DNA of 64,000 nucleotides from Pseudomonas kuykendallii (lineage in GTDB: Bacteria; Pseudomonadota; Gammaproteobacteria; Pseudomonadales; Pseudomonadaceae), in contig NZ_FNNU01000004.1 of assembly GCF_900106975.1 (NCBI RefSeq), positions 62,001 through 126,000 of the forward strand, in the 5' to 3' direction. The position numbers and the translations under genes are program-made. Below the pieces are notes generated by a model, which was not told the origin of the DNA, ran no database searches, and was given only the letters and a program-made list of their open reading frames with translations. Shown piece after piece: positions 27,984 to 38,274 of this stretch. Position 1 is the first letter of the stretch. The number at the start of each line of letters is the position of its first letter.

Positions 27984-30659
27984 ATGCCCTCCCTGGATAG
28001 CCTCAACTGCCGCCGCAGCCTCGATGTGGGCGGCCGTACCTACCATTATTTCAGCCTTCCGGAGGCAGCCAAGCGACTCGGCGACATCAGCCGCCTACCG
28101 GCTTCACTGAAGGTTCTGCTGGAAAACCTGCTGCGCTGGGAAGACAACCAGACCGTGCGTGGCGAAGACCTCCACGCCCTGGTCGACTGGCTGAAGACGC
28201 GCAGCTCCGACCGCGAAATCCAGTACCGCCCCGCGCGCGTGCTGATGCAGGATTTCACCGGCGTGCCGGGCGTGGTCGATCTTGCGGCGATGCGTGACGC
28301 GGTGTCCAAGGCCGGCGCCGATCCGCAGAAGATCAACCCGCTGTCGCCGGTCGATCTGGTGATCGACCACTCGGTGATGGTCGACCGTTTCGGCGATGAC
28401 CAGGCCTTCGGCGATAACGTGAAGATCGAGATGCAGCGCAACGGCGAGCGCTATGCCTTCCTGCGCTGGGGACAGCAGGCCTTCGATAATTTCCGCGTGG
28501 TGCCGCCGGGCACCGGCATCTGCCACCAGGTCAATCTGGAATACCTGGCCCAGGTGGTCTGGACTCGCGAGGAGAACGGTGACACCTACGCGTACCCGGA
28601 CACCCTCGTAGGCACCGACTCGCACACCACCATGGTCAATGGCCTGGGCGTGCTGGGCTGGGGCGTAGGCGGGATCGAGGCCGAAGCGGCCATGTTGGGA
28701 CAGCCGGTGTCGATGCTGATCCCGGAAGTCGTCGGCTTCCGCCTGGTCGGCAAGATGCGCGAGGGCGTTACCGCCACCGACCTGGTGCTCACGGTCACGC
28801 AGATGCTGCGCAAGCAGGGCGTAGTCGGCAAGTTCGTCGAGTTCTACGGTCCCGGCCTGGACAGCCTGCCCCTCGCCGATCGCGCCACCATCGGCAACAT
28901 GGCGCCCGAATACGGCGCCACCTGCGGCTTCTTCCCCGTGGATCAGGTCACCATCGACTACCTGCGCCTCTCGGGCCGCGACGAGCAACGCATCGCGCTG
29001 GTGGAGGCGTACAGCAAGGCCCAAGGCCTGTGGCGCGATGCGAACAGCCCTGAGCCTGTGTTCACCGCCAGCCTGGAGCTCGAACTGGACAGCGTCCGGC
29101 CGTCCCTGGCCGGACCGAAACGTCCTCAGGATCGTGTCGACCTGCCGGACATCGGTGCCAGCTTCGATCTGCTGCTGGAAACCAGCGGCCGCCTGCAGCA
29201 AGCCGATACCGCCGTGCCCGTGCAGGGCGAGTCCTTCAGCCTCAAGCATGGCGCCGTGGTGATCGCAGCGATCACGTCCTGTACCAATACCTCCAACCCC
29301 AGCGTGCTGATGGCTGCCGGCCTGGTGGCGAAGAAGGCCGTCGAGCTTGGCCTGCGTTGCCAGCCGTGGGTGAAGACCTCGCTCGCTCCTGGCTCCAAGG
29401 TGGTGACCGACTACCTGGCGAACGCCGGGCTCACCCGATACCTGGACGAACTCGGCTTCAACCTGGTCGGCTATGGGTGCACCACCTGCATCGGCAACTC
29501 GGGGCCGCTGCCCGAGGCGATTGGCGAAGCCATCGTCGACAACGACCTGATCGTCTCGTCGGTGCTTTCGGGCAACCGCAACTTCGAGGGTCGCGTTCAC
29601 CCCATGGTGAAGGCGAACTGGCTGGCCTCGCCGCCGCTGGTGGTCGCGTTCGCACTCGCCGGCACCACGCGGATCGACATGGGCAAGGACCCGTTGGGCG
29701 TTAACGGCGAAGGCAAGCCGATCTACCTGAAGGACGTTTGGCCCAGCAATGCCGAAGTGGCGGCAGCCGTCAGCGCGGTGGATGGCGCCATGTTCCGCAA
29801 GCAATACGCCGACGTGTTCAGCGGCGATGCGAACTGGCAGGCGATAGAAACCAGCGCCGGCGACACCTACGAGTGGGACTCCAGCTCGAGCTACGTGCAG
29901 AACCCTCCGTTCTTCGAGGACATCGGCCAGCCGCCGAAAGCCCCCGAGAACATCGCGGGGGCGCGAATACTGGCATTGTTCGGGGACTCGATCACCACCG
30001 ACCATATCTCGCCCGCAGGGAACATCAAGGCCAGCTCGCCGGCCGGCCTCTACTTGCAGGGGCTTGGCGTGGCGCCGGAGAACTTCAACTCGTACGGCGC
30101 CCGACGCGGCAACCACGAGGTAATGATGCGCGGCACCTTCGCCAACATCCGCATCCGCAACGAAATGCTCGGTGGCGAGGAAGGCGGCAACACGCTGTTC
30201 CAGCCCGAAGGCAGCAAGATGTCGATATATGACGCGGCCATGCGCTACCAAGCCGAGGGCACGCCCCTGGTGGTCCTGGCGGGCAAGGAATACGGCACAG
30301 GTTCGAGCCGTGACTGGGCTGCGAAAGGCACCACCCTGTTGGGGATCAAGGCCGTGATCGCCGAAAGCTTCGAACGCATCCACCGCTCCAACCTCATCGG
30401 CATGGGCGTGCTCGCGTTGCAGTTCGTCAACGGCCAGACCCGCACGAGCCTGGGGCTGACCGGTTCGGAGGTGTTGTCCATCAACGGACTGTCAGCCGAC
30501 ATCAAGCCGCATCAGATGCTGTCCGTGGGAGTTACCCGCAACGATGGCACATCGTTCGAATTCGACGTGCTGTGCCGCATCGACACGCTCAACGAGGTGA
30601 AGTACTTCAAGGCCGGCGGAATCCTGCACTACGTTCTGCGCGAATTGATCGCCAAATAG
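27984..30659 (+). CDS. acnA: Aconitate hydratase A
   Basis: An 891-residue aconitase of the AcnA/IRP type, isomerising citrate and isocitrate with a 4Fe-4S cluster. The cluster cysteines are in AITSCTNTSNPSV (first) and GCTTCIGNSGPL (second and third). VGTDSHTTMVNGLGVLGWGVGG, the swivel-domain segment AGKEYGTGSSRDWAAKG and SFERIHRSNLIGMGVLALQF are intact. GGAG precedes the ATG. Monocistronic; no clear promoter consensus in the 257-bp upstream gap shared with rlmM. Confidence 0.97.
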   Translation: MPSLDSLNCRRSLDVGGRTYHYFSLPEAAKRLGDISRLPASLKVLLENLLRWEDNQTVRGEDLHALVDWLKTRSSDREIQYRPARVLMQDFTGVPGVVDLAAMRDAVSKAGADPQKINPLSPVDLVIDHSVMVDRFGDDQAFGDNVKIEMQRNGERYAFLRWGQQAFDNFRVVPPGTGICHQVNLEYLAQVVWTREENGDTYAYPDTLVGTDSHTTMVNGLGVLGWGVGGIEAEAAMLGQPVSMLIPEVVGFRLVGKMREGVTATDLVLTVTQMLRKQGVVGKFVEFYGPGLDSLPLADRATIGNMAPEYGATCGFFPVDQVTIDYLRLSGRDEQRIALVEAYSKAQGLWRDANSPEPVFTASLELELDSVRPSLAGPKRPQDRVDLPDIGASFDLLLETSGRLQQADTAVPVQGESFSLKHGAVVIAAITSCTNTSNPSVLMAAGLVAKKAVELGLRCQPWVKTSLAPGSKVVTDYLANAGLTRYLDELGFNLVGYGCTTCIGNSGPLPEAIGEAIVDNDLIVSSVLSGNRNFEGRVHPMVKANWLASPPLVVAFALAGTTRIDMGKDPLGVNGEGKPIYLKDVWPSNAEVAAAVSAVDGAMFRKQYADVFSGDANWQAIETSAGDTYEWDSSSSYVQNPPFFEDIGQPPKAPENIAGARILALFGDSITTDHISPAGNIKASSPAGLYLQGLGVAPENFNSYGARRGNHEVMMRGTFANIRIRNEMLGGEEGGNTLFQPEGSKMSIYDAAMRYQAEGTPLVVLAGKEYGTGSSRDWAAKGTTLLGIKAVIAESFERIHRSNLIGMGVLALQFVNGQTRTSLGLTGSEVLSINGLSADIKPHQMLSVGVTRNDGTSFEFDVLCRIDTLNEVKYFKAGGILHYVLRELIAK

Positions 30660-30707
30660 GGCACCCAATGCCGGCCGGCATCGAGTGGTTGGCGATTGGG
30701 CAGCCGG

Positions 30708-31409
30708 TCAATCAGCGACTGTCGCAGCGACGCGCTCCAGAAAAGCGGCGACTGCGACAGCCGTCCTCTCCAGATAGTCAGCGTGGGTGAACCCCGACAC
30801 CTTCGTTGGCTTGAGATCGTGATCGCCGGACTCCAGCCAGAGCACCTCGACACCCGGCGCAAGTGCATAGCCTTCGACCTCCGCCGCCGCGCCCATGCGA
30901 TCGCGCGTCCCCTGCACGATCAGAGCCGGCGTTCGAAGCCCCTCCAGATGCGCAACACGCGGTTTGTCCTGCTTGCCTGGTGCGTGGAATGGATAGCCCA
31001 GACAGATCAGTGCATCCGCGCCCAGCTCGTCCGCCAGCATGCTCGCCATGCGTCCCCCCATGGACTTGCCACCTATTGCCAACACACCTGTGACCTGGCG
31101 TCGCACACTGGCGTAGACCTGACGCCACGAATCAAGCAGCTGTGCCTGTGGATTGGGGGGACGCCGGATCCCGTCCTGGCGGCGTGCAGCCATGTACGAA
31201 AACTCGAAGCGCACAACCGCCACACCCCGTACCGCTAAGTGCTGCGCCATCGACTCCATGAACGGGCTATCCATCGGCGCTCCCGCCCCATGGGCGAGCA
31301 GCAACGTCGCATGCGACGAGGCGCCCGGAAGCGTCCAGAACCAAGGCTCAGAAGCACCGTCCTGAAGACGTTGATCCGTATCAATACCCCTCCCGCCCCC
31401 TTTCACCAT
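30708..31409 (-). CDS. Alpha/beta hydrolase, KANL3/Tex30 type
   Basis: A 233-residue serine-hydrolase-fold protein. [20 protein letters not shown] forms the oxyanion region, [15 protein letters not shown] carries the nucleophile elbow (Ser in G-K-S-M-G), VQGTRDRMG the Asp and [10 protein letters not shown] the His. The family (COG3571) lacks a defined substrate. The start is uncertain: ATG 31409 has no clear ribosome site, and the Anr box of the divergent cco operon lies inside its first codons, so a later non-ATG start is possible. Confidence 0.8.
   Translation of the reverse strand: MVKGGGRGIDTDQRLQDGASEPWFWTLPGASSHATLLLAHGAGAPMDSPFMESMAQHLAVRGVAVVRFEFSYMAARRQDGIRRPPNPQAQLLDSWRQVYASVRRQVTGVLAIGGKSMGGRMASMLADELGADALICLGYPFHAPGKQDKPRVAHLEGLRTPALIVQGTRDRMGAAAEVEGYALAPGVEVLWLESGDHDLKPTKVSGFTHADYLERTAVAVAAFLERVAATVAD
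31371..31384 (+). promoter_or_regulatory. Anr/FNR box for the first cco operon
   Basis: TTGATCCGTATCAA is a perfect match to the FNR/Anr consensus TTGAT-N4-ATCAA, centred about 85 bp before the ccoN ATG at 31463. In P. aeruginosa the equivalent upstream operon (cco-2) is Anr-induced at low oxygen. It overlaps the 5' end of the divergent hydrolase reading frame. Confidence 0.85.
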
Positions 31410-31462
31410 CCTTGCCCCGCTTTATTAGAAATCTGCCCAAAACCGTGGATGGAAGCCCATAC

Positions 31463-32887
31463 ATGAACACAGCAACCAGTACCGCCTACAACTACAAGGT
31501 GGTCCGCCAATTCGCCATTATGACGGTGGTTTGGGGAATCGTCGGGATGGGGCTCGGCGTATTCATCGCCGCCCAATTGGCCTGGCCGGAACTTAACCTT
31601 AATCTTCCCTGGACCAGCTTCGGTCGTTTGCGACCACTGCATACCAATGCGGTGATCTTCGCTTTCGGCGGTTGCGCATTGTTTTCCACCACCTACTACG
31701 CGGTGCAACGCACCTGCCAGACGCGCCTCTTCGCACCGAAGCTGGCGGCTTTCACATTCTGGGGCTGGCAATTGGTGATCGTGCTCGCAGCGGTAACTCT
31801 GCCGCTGGGTTACACGACCTCGAAAGAATACGCCGAGCTGGAATGGCCCATCGACCTGTTGATCACGGTAGTGTGGGTAAGCTACGCAATCGTCTTCTTT
31901 GGCACCCTGATCACCCGAAAAACCACCCACATATACGTGGGTAACTGGTTCTTTGGAGCGTTCATCCTGACCGTCGCCCTGCTGCACGTGGTGAACAACC
32001 TGGAAATCCCGGTTACCTTCACCAAGTCCTACTCGCTTTACTCGGGTGCGACCGATGCAATGATCCAGTGGTGGTATGGCCACAACGCAGTAGGCTTCTT
32101 CCTCACTGCAGGCTTCCTCGGAATGATGTACTACTTCGTACCGAAGCAAGCCGGTCGTCCGGTTTACTCCTACCGCCTCTCGATTGTGCACTTCTGGGCA
32201 CTGATCGCCGTTTACATCTGGGCAGGTCCTCACCACCTGCACTACACCGCGCTTCCAGACTGGGCCCAAAGCCTAGGCATGGTTATGTCGCTGATTCTTC
32301 TGGCTCCGAGCTGGGGCGGCATGATCAACGGGATGATGACGCTGTCTGGTGCCTGGCACAAACTGCGTACAGACCCGATCCTGCGCTTCCTGGTCGTATC
32401 GCTTGCCTTCTACGGCATGTCGACCTTCGAAGGCCCGATGATGGCGATCAAGACCGTCAACGCGCTCTCTCACTACACCGACTGGACGATCGGTCACGTA
32501 CACGCCGGCGCTCTTGGCTGGGTAGCGATGGTCTCCATCGGTTCGCTCTACCACATGATTCCGAAGATCTTTGGCCGCGAGCAGATGCACAGCGTCGGCT
32601 TGATCAACGGTCACTTCTGGCTCGCAACCATCGGCACCGTACTCTACATCGCCTCCATGTGGGTAAACGGTATCGCCCAAGGCCTGATGTGGCGCGCAGT
32701 CAACGAAGACGGAACTCTGACCTACTCCTTTGCTGAAACGCTGGTAGCGAGCCACCCAGGCTTCGTAGTCCGCGTTATCGGTGGCGCGATCTTCTTCAGC
32801 GGCATGCTGCTGATGGCCTACAACACCTGGCGCACCGTGCGTGACGCCGAGCCGGCGCAGATCGAAGCTTCGGCGAAGATGGCCTAA
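31463..32887 (+). CDS. ccoN: cbb3 oxidase catalytic subunit CcoN (first copy)
   Basis: A 474-residue, twelve-helix haem-copper oxidase subunit that reduces O2 to water and pumps protons. The start [18 protein letters not shown] was chosen over an in-frame ATG 17 codons upstream. Histidine ligands for haem b, haem b3 and CuB are in [48 protein letters not shown] and [14 protein letters not shown]. By position and the Anr box it corresponds to the P. aeruginosa cco-2 operon. It shares a 164-bp identical tract (32306-32469) with the second copy. Confidence 0.97.
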   Translation: MNTATSTAYNYKVVRQFAIMTVVWGIVGMGLGVFIAAQLAWPELNLNLPWTSFGRLRPLHTNAVIFAFGGCALFSTTYYAVQRTCQTRLFAPKLAAFTFWGWQLVIVLAAVTLPLGYTTSKEYAELEWPIDLLITVVWVSYAIVFFGTLITRKTTHIYVGNWFFGAFILTVALLHVVNNLEIPVTFTKSYSLYSGATDAMIQWWYGHNAVGFFLTAGFLGMMYYFVPKQAGRPVYSYRLSIVHFWALIAVYIWAGPHHLHYTALPDWAQSLGMVMSLILLAPSWGGMINGMMTLSGAWHKLRTDPILRFLVVSLAFYGMSTFEGPMMAIKTVNALSHYTDWTIGHVHAGALGWVAMVSIGSLYHMIPKIFGREQMHSVGLINGHFWLATIGTVLYIASMWVNGIAQGLMWRAVNEDGTLTYSFAETLVASHPGFVVRVIGGAIFFSGMLLMAYNTWRTVRDAEPAQIEASAKMA

Positions 32888-32899
32888 GGAGAGCTCGCG

Positions 32900-33511
32900 A
32901 TGAAAAAGCATGAAATTCTTGAGAAAAACGTCGGCTTGCTCGCCCTGTTCATGGTTCTGGCAGTAAGCATCGGCGGCCTGGTTCAGATCGTGCCGCTGTT
33001 CTTTCAGCAGGAAACTACGCAGCCGGTCGAGGGCCTCAAGCCCTATACCGCACTGCAGCTGGAAGGCCGCGATATCTACATTCGTGAAGGCTGCGTAGGT
33101 TGCCATTCGCAAATGGTCCGTCCGTTCCGCGCCGAAACTGAGCGCTACGGCCACTACTCGGTCGCCGGTGAAAGCGTATGGGATCACCCCTTCCTCTGGG
33201 GCTCCAAGCGTACCGGCCCGGACCTGGCTCGTGTCGGCGCTCGCTACTCTGACGATTGGCACCGTGCGCACCTGTACAACCCGCGCAACGTCGTCCCCGA
33301 ATCGAAGATGCCTGCATATCCCTGGCTGGTCGAAAACCGTCTCGACGGCAAAGATACCGCAGCGAAACTAAAGGCCATGAAAACCCTGGGTGTTCCTTAC
33401 ACCGATGACGACATCGGCTCCGCTGCCGATTCCGTCAAAGGAAAAACCGAGATGGACGCGTTGGTCGCCTATCTGCAGGTTCTGGGAACCTCACTGAAGA
33501 ATAAACGGTAA
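32900..33511 (+). CDS. ccoO: cbb3 oxidase monohaem cytochrome c subunit CcoO (first copy)
   Basis: A 203-residue membrane-anchored c-type cytochrome. One N-terminal helix ([24 protein letters not shown]), then the haem-binding [14 protein letters not shown] and the distal methionine region [11 protein letters not shown]. It receives electrons from CcoP or soluble cytochromes and passes them to CcoN. Twelve bases after ccoN with GGAG upstream. Confidence 0.97.
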   Translation: MKKHEILEKNVGLLALFMVLAVSIGGLVQIVPLFFQQETTQPVEGLKPYTALQLEGRDIYIREGCVGCHSQMVRPFRAETERYGHYSVAGESVWDHPFLWGSKRTGPDLARVGARYSDDWHRAHLYNPRNVVPESKMPAYPWLVENRLDGKDTAAKLKAMKTLGVPYTDDDIGSAADSVKGKTEMDALVAYLQVLGTSLKNKR

Positions 33512-33515
33512 CGCT

Positions 33516-33701
33516 ATGGATATCGGGACTCTACGCGGGCTGGGCACGGTGTTGGTGTTTGTAGCTATCGTCGGCGTCGTGCTTTGGGCCTACAGCAGTC
33601 GGCGTAAGCAAAGCTTCGATGAAGCCGCCAATTTGCCTTTCGCTGATGAGCCCAAAACCAAAGCGTACGACCAGCAAGATTCTAGGAGTAACAACGAATG
33701 A
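33516..33701 (+). CDS. ccoQ: cbb3 oxidase small subunit CcoQ (first copy)
   Basis: A 61-residue single-helix protein starting [44 protein letters not shown], typical CcoQ. It stabilises the oxidase core in other bacteria. The stop overlaps the ccoP ATG by four bases. Confidence 0.95.
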   Translation: MDIGTLRGLGTVLVFVAIVGVVLWAYSSRRKQSFDEAANLPFADEPKTKAYDQQDSRSNNE

Positions 33702-34636
33702 CTTCTTTCTGGAGTTGGTACATAACCCTCCTGACCATCGGCACGTTAGTGGCGCTGCTCTGGTTGGTTTTCGCCACTCGCAAGGGCGAACAAAAAGGCA
33801 GTACCGATCAGACGCTGGGGCACTCCTTCGATGGCATCGAGGAGTATGACAATCCGCTGCCGAAATGGTGGTTCCTGCTTTTCGTTGGGACTATCGTCTT
33901 TGCAATTGTTTACTTGGCACTCTATCCGGGCCTTGGCAACTGGAAAGGTGTACTCCCGGGTTATGAAGGCGGCTGGACTCAAGACAAGCAATGGCAGCGT
34001 GAAGTTGACAGAGCGAATGCCGAGTACGGCCCCATCTTTGCCAAGTACGCATCGATGAGCATTGCCGATGTTGCTAAGGATGAGCATGCTCTGAAAATGG
34101 GCGGACGCCTCTTTGCAACCTACTGTTCGGTTTGCCACGGCTCGGATGCCAAAGGCGCGGTTGGCTTTCCCAATCTCACCGATAGCAACTGGCGCTGGGG
34201 CGGCGACCCCGACACCATCAAGACCAGCATCCTGCAAGGTCGCATTGCCGCCATGCCAGCATGGGGGGAGATCCTCGGCGAAGATGGCGTGAAGAACGTA
34301 GCGGCCTACGTTCGGCAGGAGCTAGCCGGGCAAAAGCTGCCGGAAGGTGTCCAGGTTGACGTCGCGGCAGGCCAGCAGGTTTTCAATGGAAACTGTGCGG
34401 CGTGCCACGGGGCAACGGGCCAGGGCACGCCAGTGATGGGCGCACCTGACCTGACACACCCTGCTGGTTGGATCTATGGCTCCAGCCTCGCGCAAATACA
34501 GCAGACCGTACGCTATGGCCGTAACGGCCAAATGCCAGCACAAGAAGATCACCTTGGTAACGATAAGGTCCATCTGCTTGCTGCCTATGTGTACAGCCTT
34601 TCGCAACAGCAACCTGAACACGTAGCAGGTAAATAA
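33698..34636 (+). CDS. ccoP: cbb3 oxidase dihaem cytochrome c subunit CcoP (first copy)
   Basis: A 312-residue dihaem cytochrome with an N-terminal pair of helices ([25 protein letters not shown], then [22 protein letters not shown]). Two CxxCH sites are present: [12 protein letters not shown] and [12 protein letters not shown], each followed by its distal methionine region ([16 protein letters not shown]). It accepts electrons for CcoO/CcoN. The operon ends with a hairpin 11 bases later. It is six residues shorter than the second copy, missing a short loop after the helices. Confidence 0.97.
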   Translation: MTSFWSWYITLLTIGTLVALLWLVFATRKGEQKGSTDQTLGHSFDGIEEYDNPLPKWWFLLFVGTIVFAIVYLALYPGLGNWKGVLPGYEGGWTQDKQWQREVDRANAEYGPIFAKYASMSIADVAKDEHALKMGGRLFATYCSVCHGSDAKGAVGFPNLTDSNWRWGGDPDTIKTSILQGRIAAMPAWGEILGEDGVKNVAAYVRQELAGQKLPEGVQVDVAAGQQVFNGNCAACHGATGQGTPVMGAPDLTHPAGWIYGSSLAQIQQTVRYGRNGQMPAQEDHLGNDKVHLLAAYVYSLSQQQPEHVAGK

Positions 34637-34646
34637 GCCTCAGCTG

Positions 34647-34675
34647 ATGGCGGCGCGAAAGCGCCGCCATTGTTC
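34647..34675 (+). terminator. Intrinsic terminator of the first cco operon
   Basis: ATGGCGGCGC / GCGCCGCCAT with loop GAAA, followed by TGTTCTTT. Strong stem, moderate T-tract. Confidence 0.75.
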
Positions 34676-34882
34676 TTTCGCAGAAACCCATATGCGACCA
34701 AGCGTCGCACTACCTATCGACACCCCTCCCCCTCCCCAAAAGCCATCCGCTAAGCTCTAGTGCTCTTGCGGCGCCGGCTACCCCCCAACTCATGGGCTAT
34801 ACCCATTAGCCGCCACCCGACTAATAAGCAGATAGTCCGCTATCACAACGCCTAGCGATAGATCGAGCTGCCGGCAACATCA

Positions 34883-34911
34883 TTGCATTGGCTAGGGGCT
34901 TTCTACATACT
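34883..34911 (+). promoter_or_regulatory. Possible sigma-70 promoter for second cco operon
   Basis: TTGCAT, 17 bases, CATACT, about 50 bp before the ATG at 34964. Two mismatches in the -35 hexamer and two in the -10; a weak call. Confidence 0.3.
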
Positions 34912-34963
34912 GCCGCCGCTTTTTTGTCCCTTTGATTCCTCCATTAACCGTGGAACCCTTAGC

Positions 34964-36391
34964 ATGAGCACAGCAATCCATCAAACTGCTTATAACTACA
35001 AGGTGGTCCGCCAGTTCGCCATTATGACGGTGATCTGGGGGGTCGTTGGAATGGGACTTGGTGTCCTGATTGCTGCGCAGCTAGTATGGCCGGAGCTCAA
35101 TTTCGACACTCCCTGGGCCAGCTTTGGCCGCTTGCGACCGCTTCATACGAACGCAGTAATTTTCGCTTTCGGAGGATGTGCGCTCTTTGCTACATCTTAT
35201 TATGTCGTGCAGCGGACATCGCAAACGCGCCTTATTTCTGACGGCCTCGCTGCGTTTACATTTTGGGGATGGCAGGCGGTAATAGTGTTAGCAGTGATAA
35301 CCCTGCCGCTGGGTTACACTTCTTCGAAGGAATACGCTGAGCTTGAATGGCCCATCGACATACTGATCACCATTGTATGGGTCAGTTATGCAATCACTTT
35401 TTTCGGCACGATAGTCAAACGCAAGACCAAACATATCTATGTTGGAAACTGGTTTTACGGCGGATTCATTTTGACGGTCGCTTTGCTCCATGTCGTGAAC
35501 AACATGGAGCTGCCTGTAGGTGCCTTCAAGTCTTATTCCCTTTACTCGGGCGCCACTGATGCGATGATTCAATGGTGGTATGGCCATAACGCCGTCGGTT
35601 TCTTTCTGACTGCGGGCTTTTTGGGAATGATGTATTACTTTGTTCCCAAACAAGCCGAGCGCCCTATCTATTCCTATCGTCTCTCAATCGTGCACTTCTG
35701 GGCATTGATCTCTGTCTATATTTGGGCAGGTCCGCACCACTTGCACTACACCGCGTTGCCGGACTGGGCGCAGAGCCTGGGCATGGCGATGTCGATCATC
35801 CTCCTGGCGCCGAGCTGGGGCGGCATGATCAACGGGATGATGACGCTGTCTGGTGCCTGGCACAAACTGCGTACAGACCCGATCCTGCGCTTCCTGGTCG
35901 TATCGCTTGCCTTCTACGGCATGTCGACCTTCGAAGGCCCGATGATGGCGATCAAGACCGTCAACGCGCTCTCCCACTACACCGATTGGACCATTGGCCA
36001 CGTGCACGCTGGCGCGCTCGGCTGGGTAGCGATGATCTCAATCGGCTCGTTGTACCACCTGATCCCCAAGGTTTTTTCTCGTCAGCAAATGCACAGCGTG
36101 GGATTGATCAATGCACACTTCTGGCTCGCAACGATTGGCACGGTGCTCTATATCGCATCGATGTGGGTTAACGGCATCACCCAAGGCTTGATGTGGCGTG
36201 CAATCAACGAAGACGGCACTCTCACCTACTCCTTCGTCGAAGCGCTGGAAGCCAGTCATCCTGGTTATCTGGTTCGCATGATCGGTGGCGCGTTCTTCCT
36301 CAGCGGCATGTTGCTGATGGCATACAACACATGGCGCACTGTGCGCTCAGCCAAGCCGGCGGAATATGAAGCTGCCGCTCAGATCGCCTAA
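34964..36391 (+). CDS. ccoN: cbb3 oxidase catalytic subunit CcoN (second copy)
   Basis: A 475-residue paralogue of the first CcoN, with the same histidine ligand segments and helices. The start [19 protein letters not shown] was chosen over a longer frame. By position it corresponds to the P. aeruginosa cco-1 operon, next to ccoG. The 5' part is unusually AT-rich (hand count 198 G/C of 420 bases in 35281-35700), then GC rises where a 164-bp tract (35810-35973) is identical to the first copy. This mosaic suggests recombination between the copies. Confidence 0.97.
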   Translation: MSTAIHQTAYNYKVVRQFAIMTVIWGVVGMGLGVLIAAQLVWPELNFDTPWASFGRLRPLHTNAVIFAFGGCALFATSYYVVQRTSQTRLISDGLAAFTFWGWQAVIVLAVITLPLGYTSSKEYAELEWPIDILITIVWVSYAITFFGTIVKRKTKHIYVGNWFYGGFILTVALLHVVNNMELPVGAFKSYSLYSGATDAMIQWWYGHNAVGFFLTAGFLGMMYYFVPKQAERPIYSYRLSIVHFWALISVYIWAGPHHLHYTALPDWAQSLGMAMSIILLAPSWGGMINGMMTLSGAWHKLRTDPILRFLVVSLAFYGMSTFEGPMMAIKTVNALSHYTDWTIGHVHAGALGWVAMISIGSLYHLIPKVFSRQQMHSVGLINAHFWLATIGTVLYIASMWVNGITQGLMWRAINEDGTLTYSFVEALEASHPGYLVRMIGGAFFLSGMLLMAYNTWRTVRSAKPAEYEAAAQIA

Positions 36392-36405
36392 GGAGCCGAC
36401 GTAAA

Positions 36406-37017
36406 ATGAAGCAACATGAAATAGTCGAAAAGAATGTAGGTTTGCTGGCACTGTTCATGGTCTTGGCGGTGAGTATCGGCGGTCTCGTTCAGATCGTCCC
36501 GCTGTTTTTCCAGGCCGAGACCAATACGCCCGTTGAGGGCATGCAGCCACGCACCGCGCTTCAGCTTGAAGGCCGCGATATCTACATCCGCGAAGGCTGC
36601 GTTGGCTGCCACTCACAGATGGTTCGCCCGTTCCGCGCCGAAACGGAACGCTACGGTCACTATTCGGTTGCCGGCGAAAGCGTATGGGATCACCCCTTCC
36701 TCTGGGGCTCCAAGCGCACCGGCCCGGACCTCGCGCGGGTAGGCGGACGCTACTCGGACGACTGGCAACGTGCGCACCTCTACAACCCCCGCAACGTCGT
36801 CCCCGAATCGAAGATGCCGGCTTATCCGTGGCTGGTCGAAAATCGCCTGGATGGAAAGGACACCGCCCGCAAGCTGGAGGCGATGCGCACCTTGGGCGTG
36901 CCATACACCGACGAAGATATCGCTGGAGCCAGGGATGCCGTTAAAGGCAAGACCGAAATGGACGCGCTCGTCGCGTTCCTGCAGTCCCTGGGCACCTCAA
37001 TCAAGAACAAACGGTAA
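36406..37017 (+). CDS. ccoO: cbb3 oxidase monohaem cytochrome c subunit CcoO (second copy)
   Basis: A 203-residue CcoO, same length as the first copy and highly similar. N-terminal anchor ([20 protein letters not shown]), haem site [10 protein letters not shown] and distal Met region SKMPAYPWL. It differs mostly in the segment after the anchor ([17 protein letters not shown]) and near the C-terminus. Fourteen bases after ccoN. Confidence 0.97.
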   Translation: MKQHEIVEKNVGLLALFMVLAVSIGGLVQIVPLFFQAETNTPVEGMQPRTALQLEGRDIYIREGCVGCHSQMVRPFRAETERYGHYSVAGESVWDHPFLWGSKRTGPDLARVGGRYSDDWQRAHLYNPRNVVPESKMPAYPWLVENRLDGKDTARKLEAMRTLGVPYTDEDIAGARDAVKGKTEMDALVAFLQSLGTSIKNKR

Positions 37018-37023
37018 CGCATG

Positions 37024-37212
37024 ATGGACATAGGGACTATTCGTGGGCTGGGCACCCTGCTGGTGTTCGTCGCCTTTGTCGGTCTGGTGATCTGGGCCTA
37101 TAGCAGCAAACGCAAAAGAAGCTTCGACGAAGCTGCCAACCTGCCTTTCGCCGATGAACAGACCCCGTCCGCAGAGCGCGACGAGCAAGCTTCTAGGAGT
37201 AAAAGCGAATGA
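37024..37212 (+). CDS. ccoQ: cbb3 oxidase small subunit CcoQ (second copy)
   Basis: A 62-residue single-helix protein, [44 protein letters not shown]. Two adjacent ATG codons occur (37021 and 37024); I chose the second to match the first copy. The stop overlaps ccoP by four bases. Confidence 0.94.
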   Translation: MDIGTIRGLGTLLVFVAFVGLVIWAYSSKRKRSFDEAANLPFADEQTPSAERDEQASRSKSE

Positions 37213-38165
37213 CCACTTTCTGGAGTTGGTACATCACTCTGCTGACCAGCGGGACGATACTGGCCCTGCTGTGGCTGATCTTCGCGACGCGCAAGGGGCA
37301 ACGCCCCGAGGCGACGGAAGACACCGTGGGCCACGCGTTCGATGGCATCGAGGAATATGACAATCCGCTGCCGAAATGGTGGTTCATGCTGTTCCTCGGC
37401 ACGATCATTTTTGCCATCGGCTATCTGGTGCTTTATCCCGGAATGGGCAACTGGAAAGGCCTTCTGCCGGGTTATACCGAGGTCAAGGAAGGCAAGCCGT
37501 TTGAAAATGGCCAAGCCGGTTGGACGGGCGTGCACCAGTGGGAAAAGGAGATGGACCGCGCCGAGCAGCAGTACGGCCCGCTGTATGCGAAGTACGCAGC
37601 GATGCCGGTAGAGGAAGTCGCCAAGGACCCTCAGGCATTGAAAATGGGCGGGCGTCTGTTTGCCTCAAACTGCTCGGTCTGCCATGGTTCTGATGCGAAG
37701 GGAGCTTATGGCTTCCCGAATCTGACCGATAAAGACTGGCTGTATGGCGGCGAAGCGGCCACGATCAAGACCACCATTCTCAAGGGTCGCCAGGGCGCCA
37801 TGCCGGCATGGCTGGCAGTCATCGGCGAGGACGGCATCAAGAACGTGGCGGGTTACGTGCGTAGCCTTTCCGGGCTGAAAAATCCGGACGGAATCGACCT
37901 TGCCGCAGGTCAAGAGATATTCAAAGCCAACTGTGTAGCCTGTCACGGACCTGAAGGGAAAGGCACCCAAGCCTTGGGCGCCCCGAATCTCAGTGACAAG
38001 ATTTGGCTGTACGGCTCAAGCTTCAATCAGGTTCAGCAGACTCTGCGCTATGGCCGTAACGGCCGCATGCCCGCTCAGGAAGAGCACCTCGGCAACGACA
38101 AAGTGCACCTTCTGGCCGCCTACGTTTACAGCCTTTCGCAACAACCTGCTGGCGCGGAGAAGTAA
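37209..38165 (+). CDS. ccoP: cbb3 oxidase dihaem cytochrome c subunit CcoP (second copy)
   Basis: A 318-residue paralogue of the first CcoP. Two N-terminal helices, haem sites [12 protein letters not shown] and [12 protein letters not shown], and distal Met segments ([16 protein letters not shown]). An extra stretch after the second helix ([17 protein letters not shown]) explains the greater length. Last subunit gene of the operon; ccoG follows after a 109-bp gap with a small hairpin. Confidence 0.97.
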   Translation: MTTFWSWYITLLTSGTILALLWLIFATRKGQRPEATEDTVGHAFDGIEEYDNPLPKWWFMLFLGTIIFAIGYLVLYPGMGNWKGLLPGYTEVKEGKPFENGQAGWTGVHQWEKEMDRAEQQYGPLYAKYAAMPVEEVAKDPQALKMGGRLFASNCSVCHGSDAKGAYGFPNLTDKDWLYGGEAATIKTTILKGRQGAMPAWLAVIGEDGIKNVAGYVRSLSGLKNPDGIDLAAGQEIFKANCVACHGPEGKGTQALGAPNLSDKIWLYGSSFNQVQQTLRYGRNGRMPAQEEHLGNDKVHLLAAYVYSLSQQPAGAEK

Positions 38166-38230
38166 CGCTCAAGCGCGATCCTGCCGAACATCGACAGGGC
38201 CACGCATGACATACGCGGCAGGAAAACTGA

Positions 38231-38256
38231 CCCAGGCCGGCATGTACCGGTCTGGG
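38231..38256 (+). terminator. Hairpin before ccoG, possible attenuator
   Basis: Ten-base stem CCCAGGCCGG / CCGGTCTGGG (one G-U) with loop CATGTA, followed by CATTCTTA. The weak T-tract suggests partial termination between ccoNOQP and ccoGHIS. Confidence 0.45.
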
Positions 38257-38274
38257 CATTCTTAAAGCCGTGGT

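Larger units (their letters stand above)
34637..34963 (+). other. Gap between the two cco operons
   Basis: 327 bp without a gene. It holds the terminator of the first operon and a possible sigma-70 promoter for the second. I searched by eye for TTGAT-N4-ATCAA and found no acceptable Anr box, matching the constitutive behaviour of cco-1 in P. aeruginosa. Confidence 0.6.

Noticed and set aside
28104-30383. 759-residue frame antisense to acnA
   Set aside because: Composition and position show an antisense shadow.
34932-34947. TTGATTCCTCCATTAA as an Anr box for the second cco operon
   Set aside because: Spacing is six not four bases and the second half-site is wrong.
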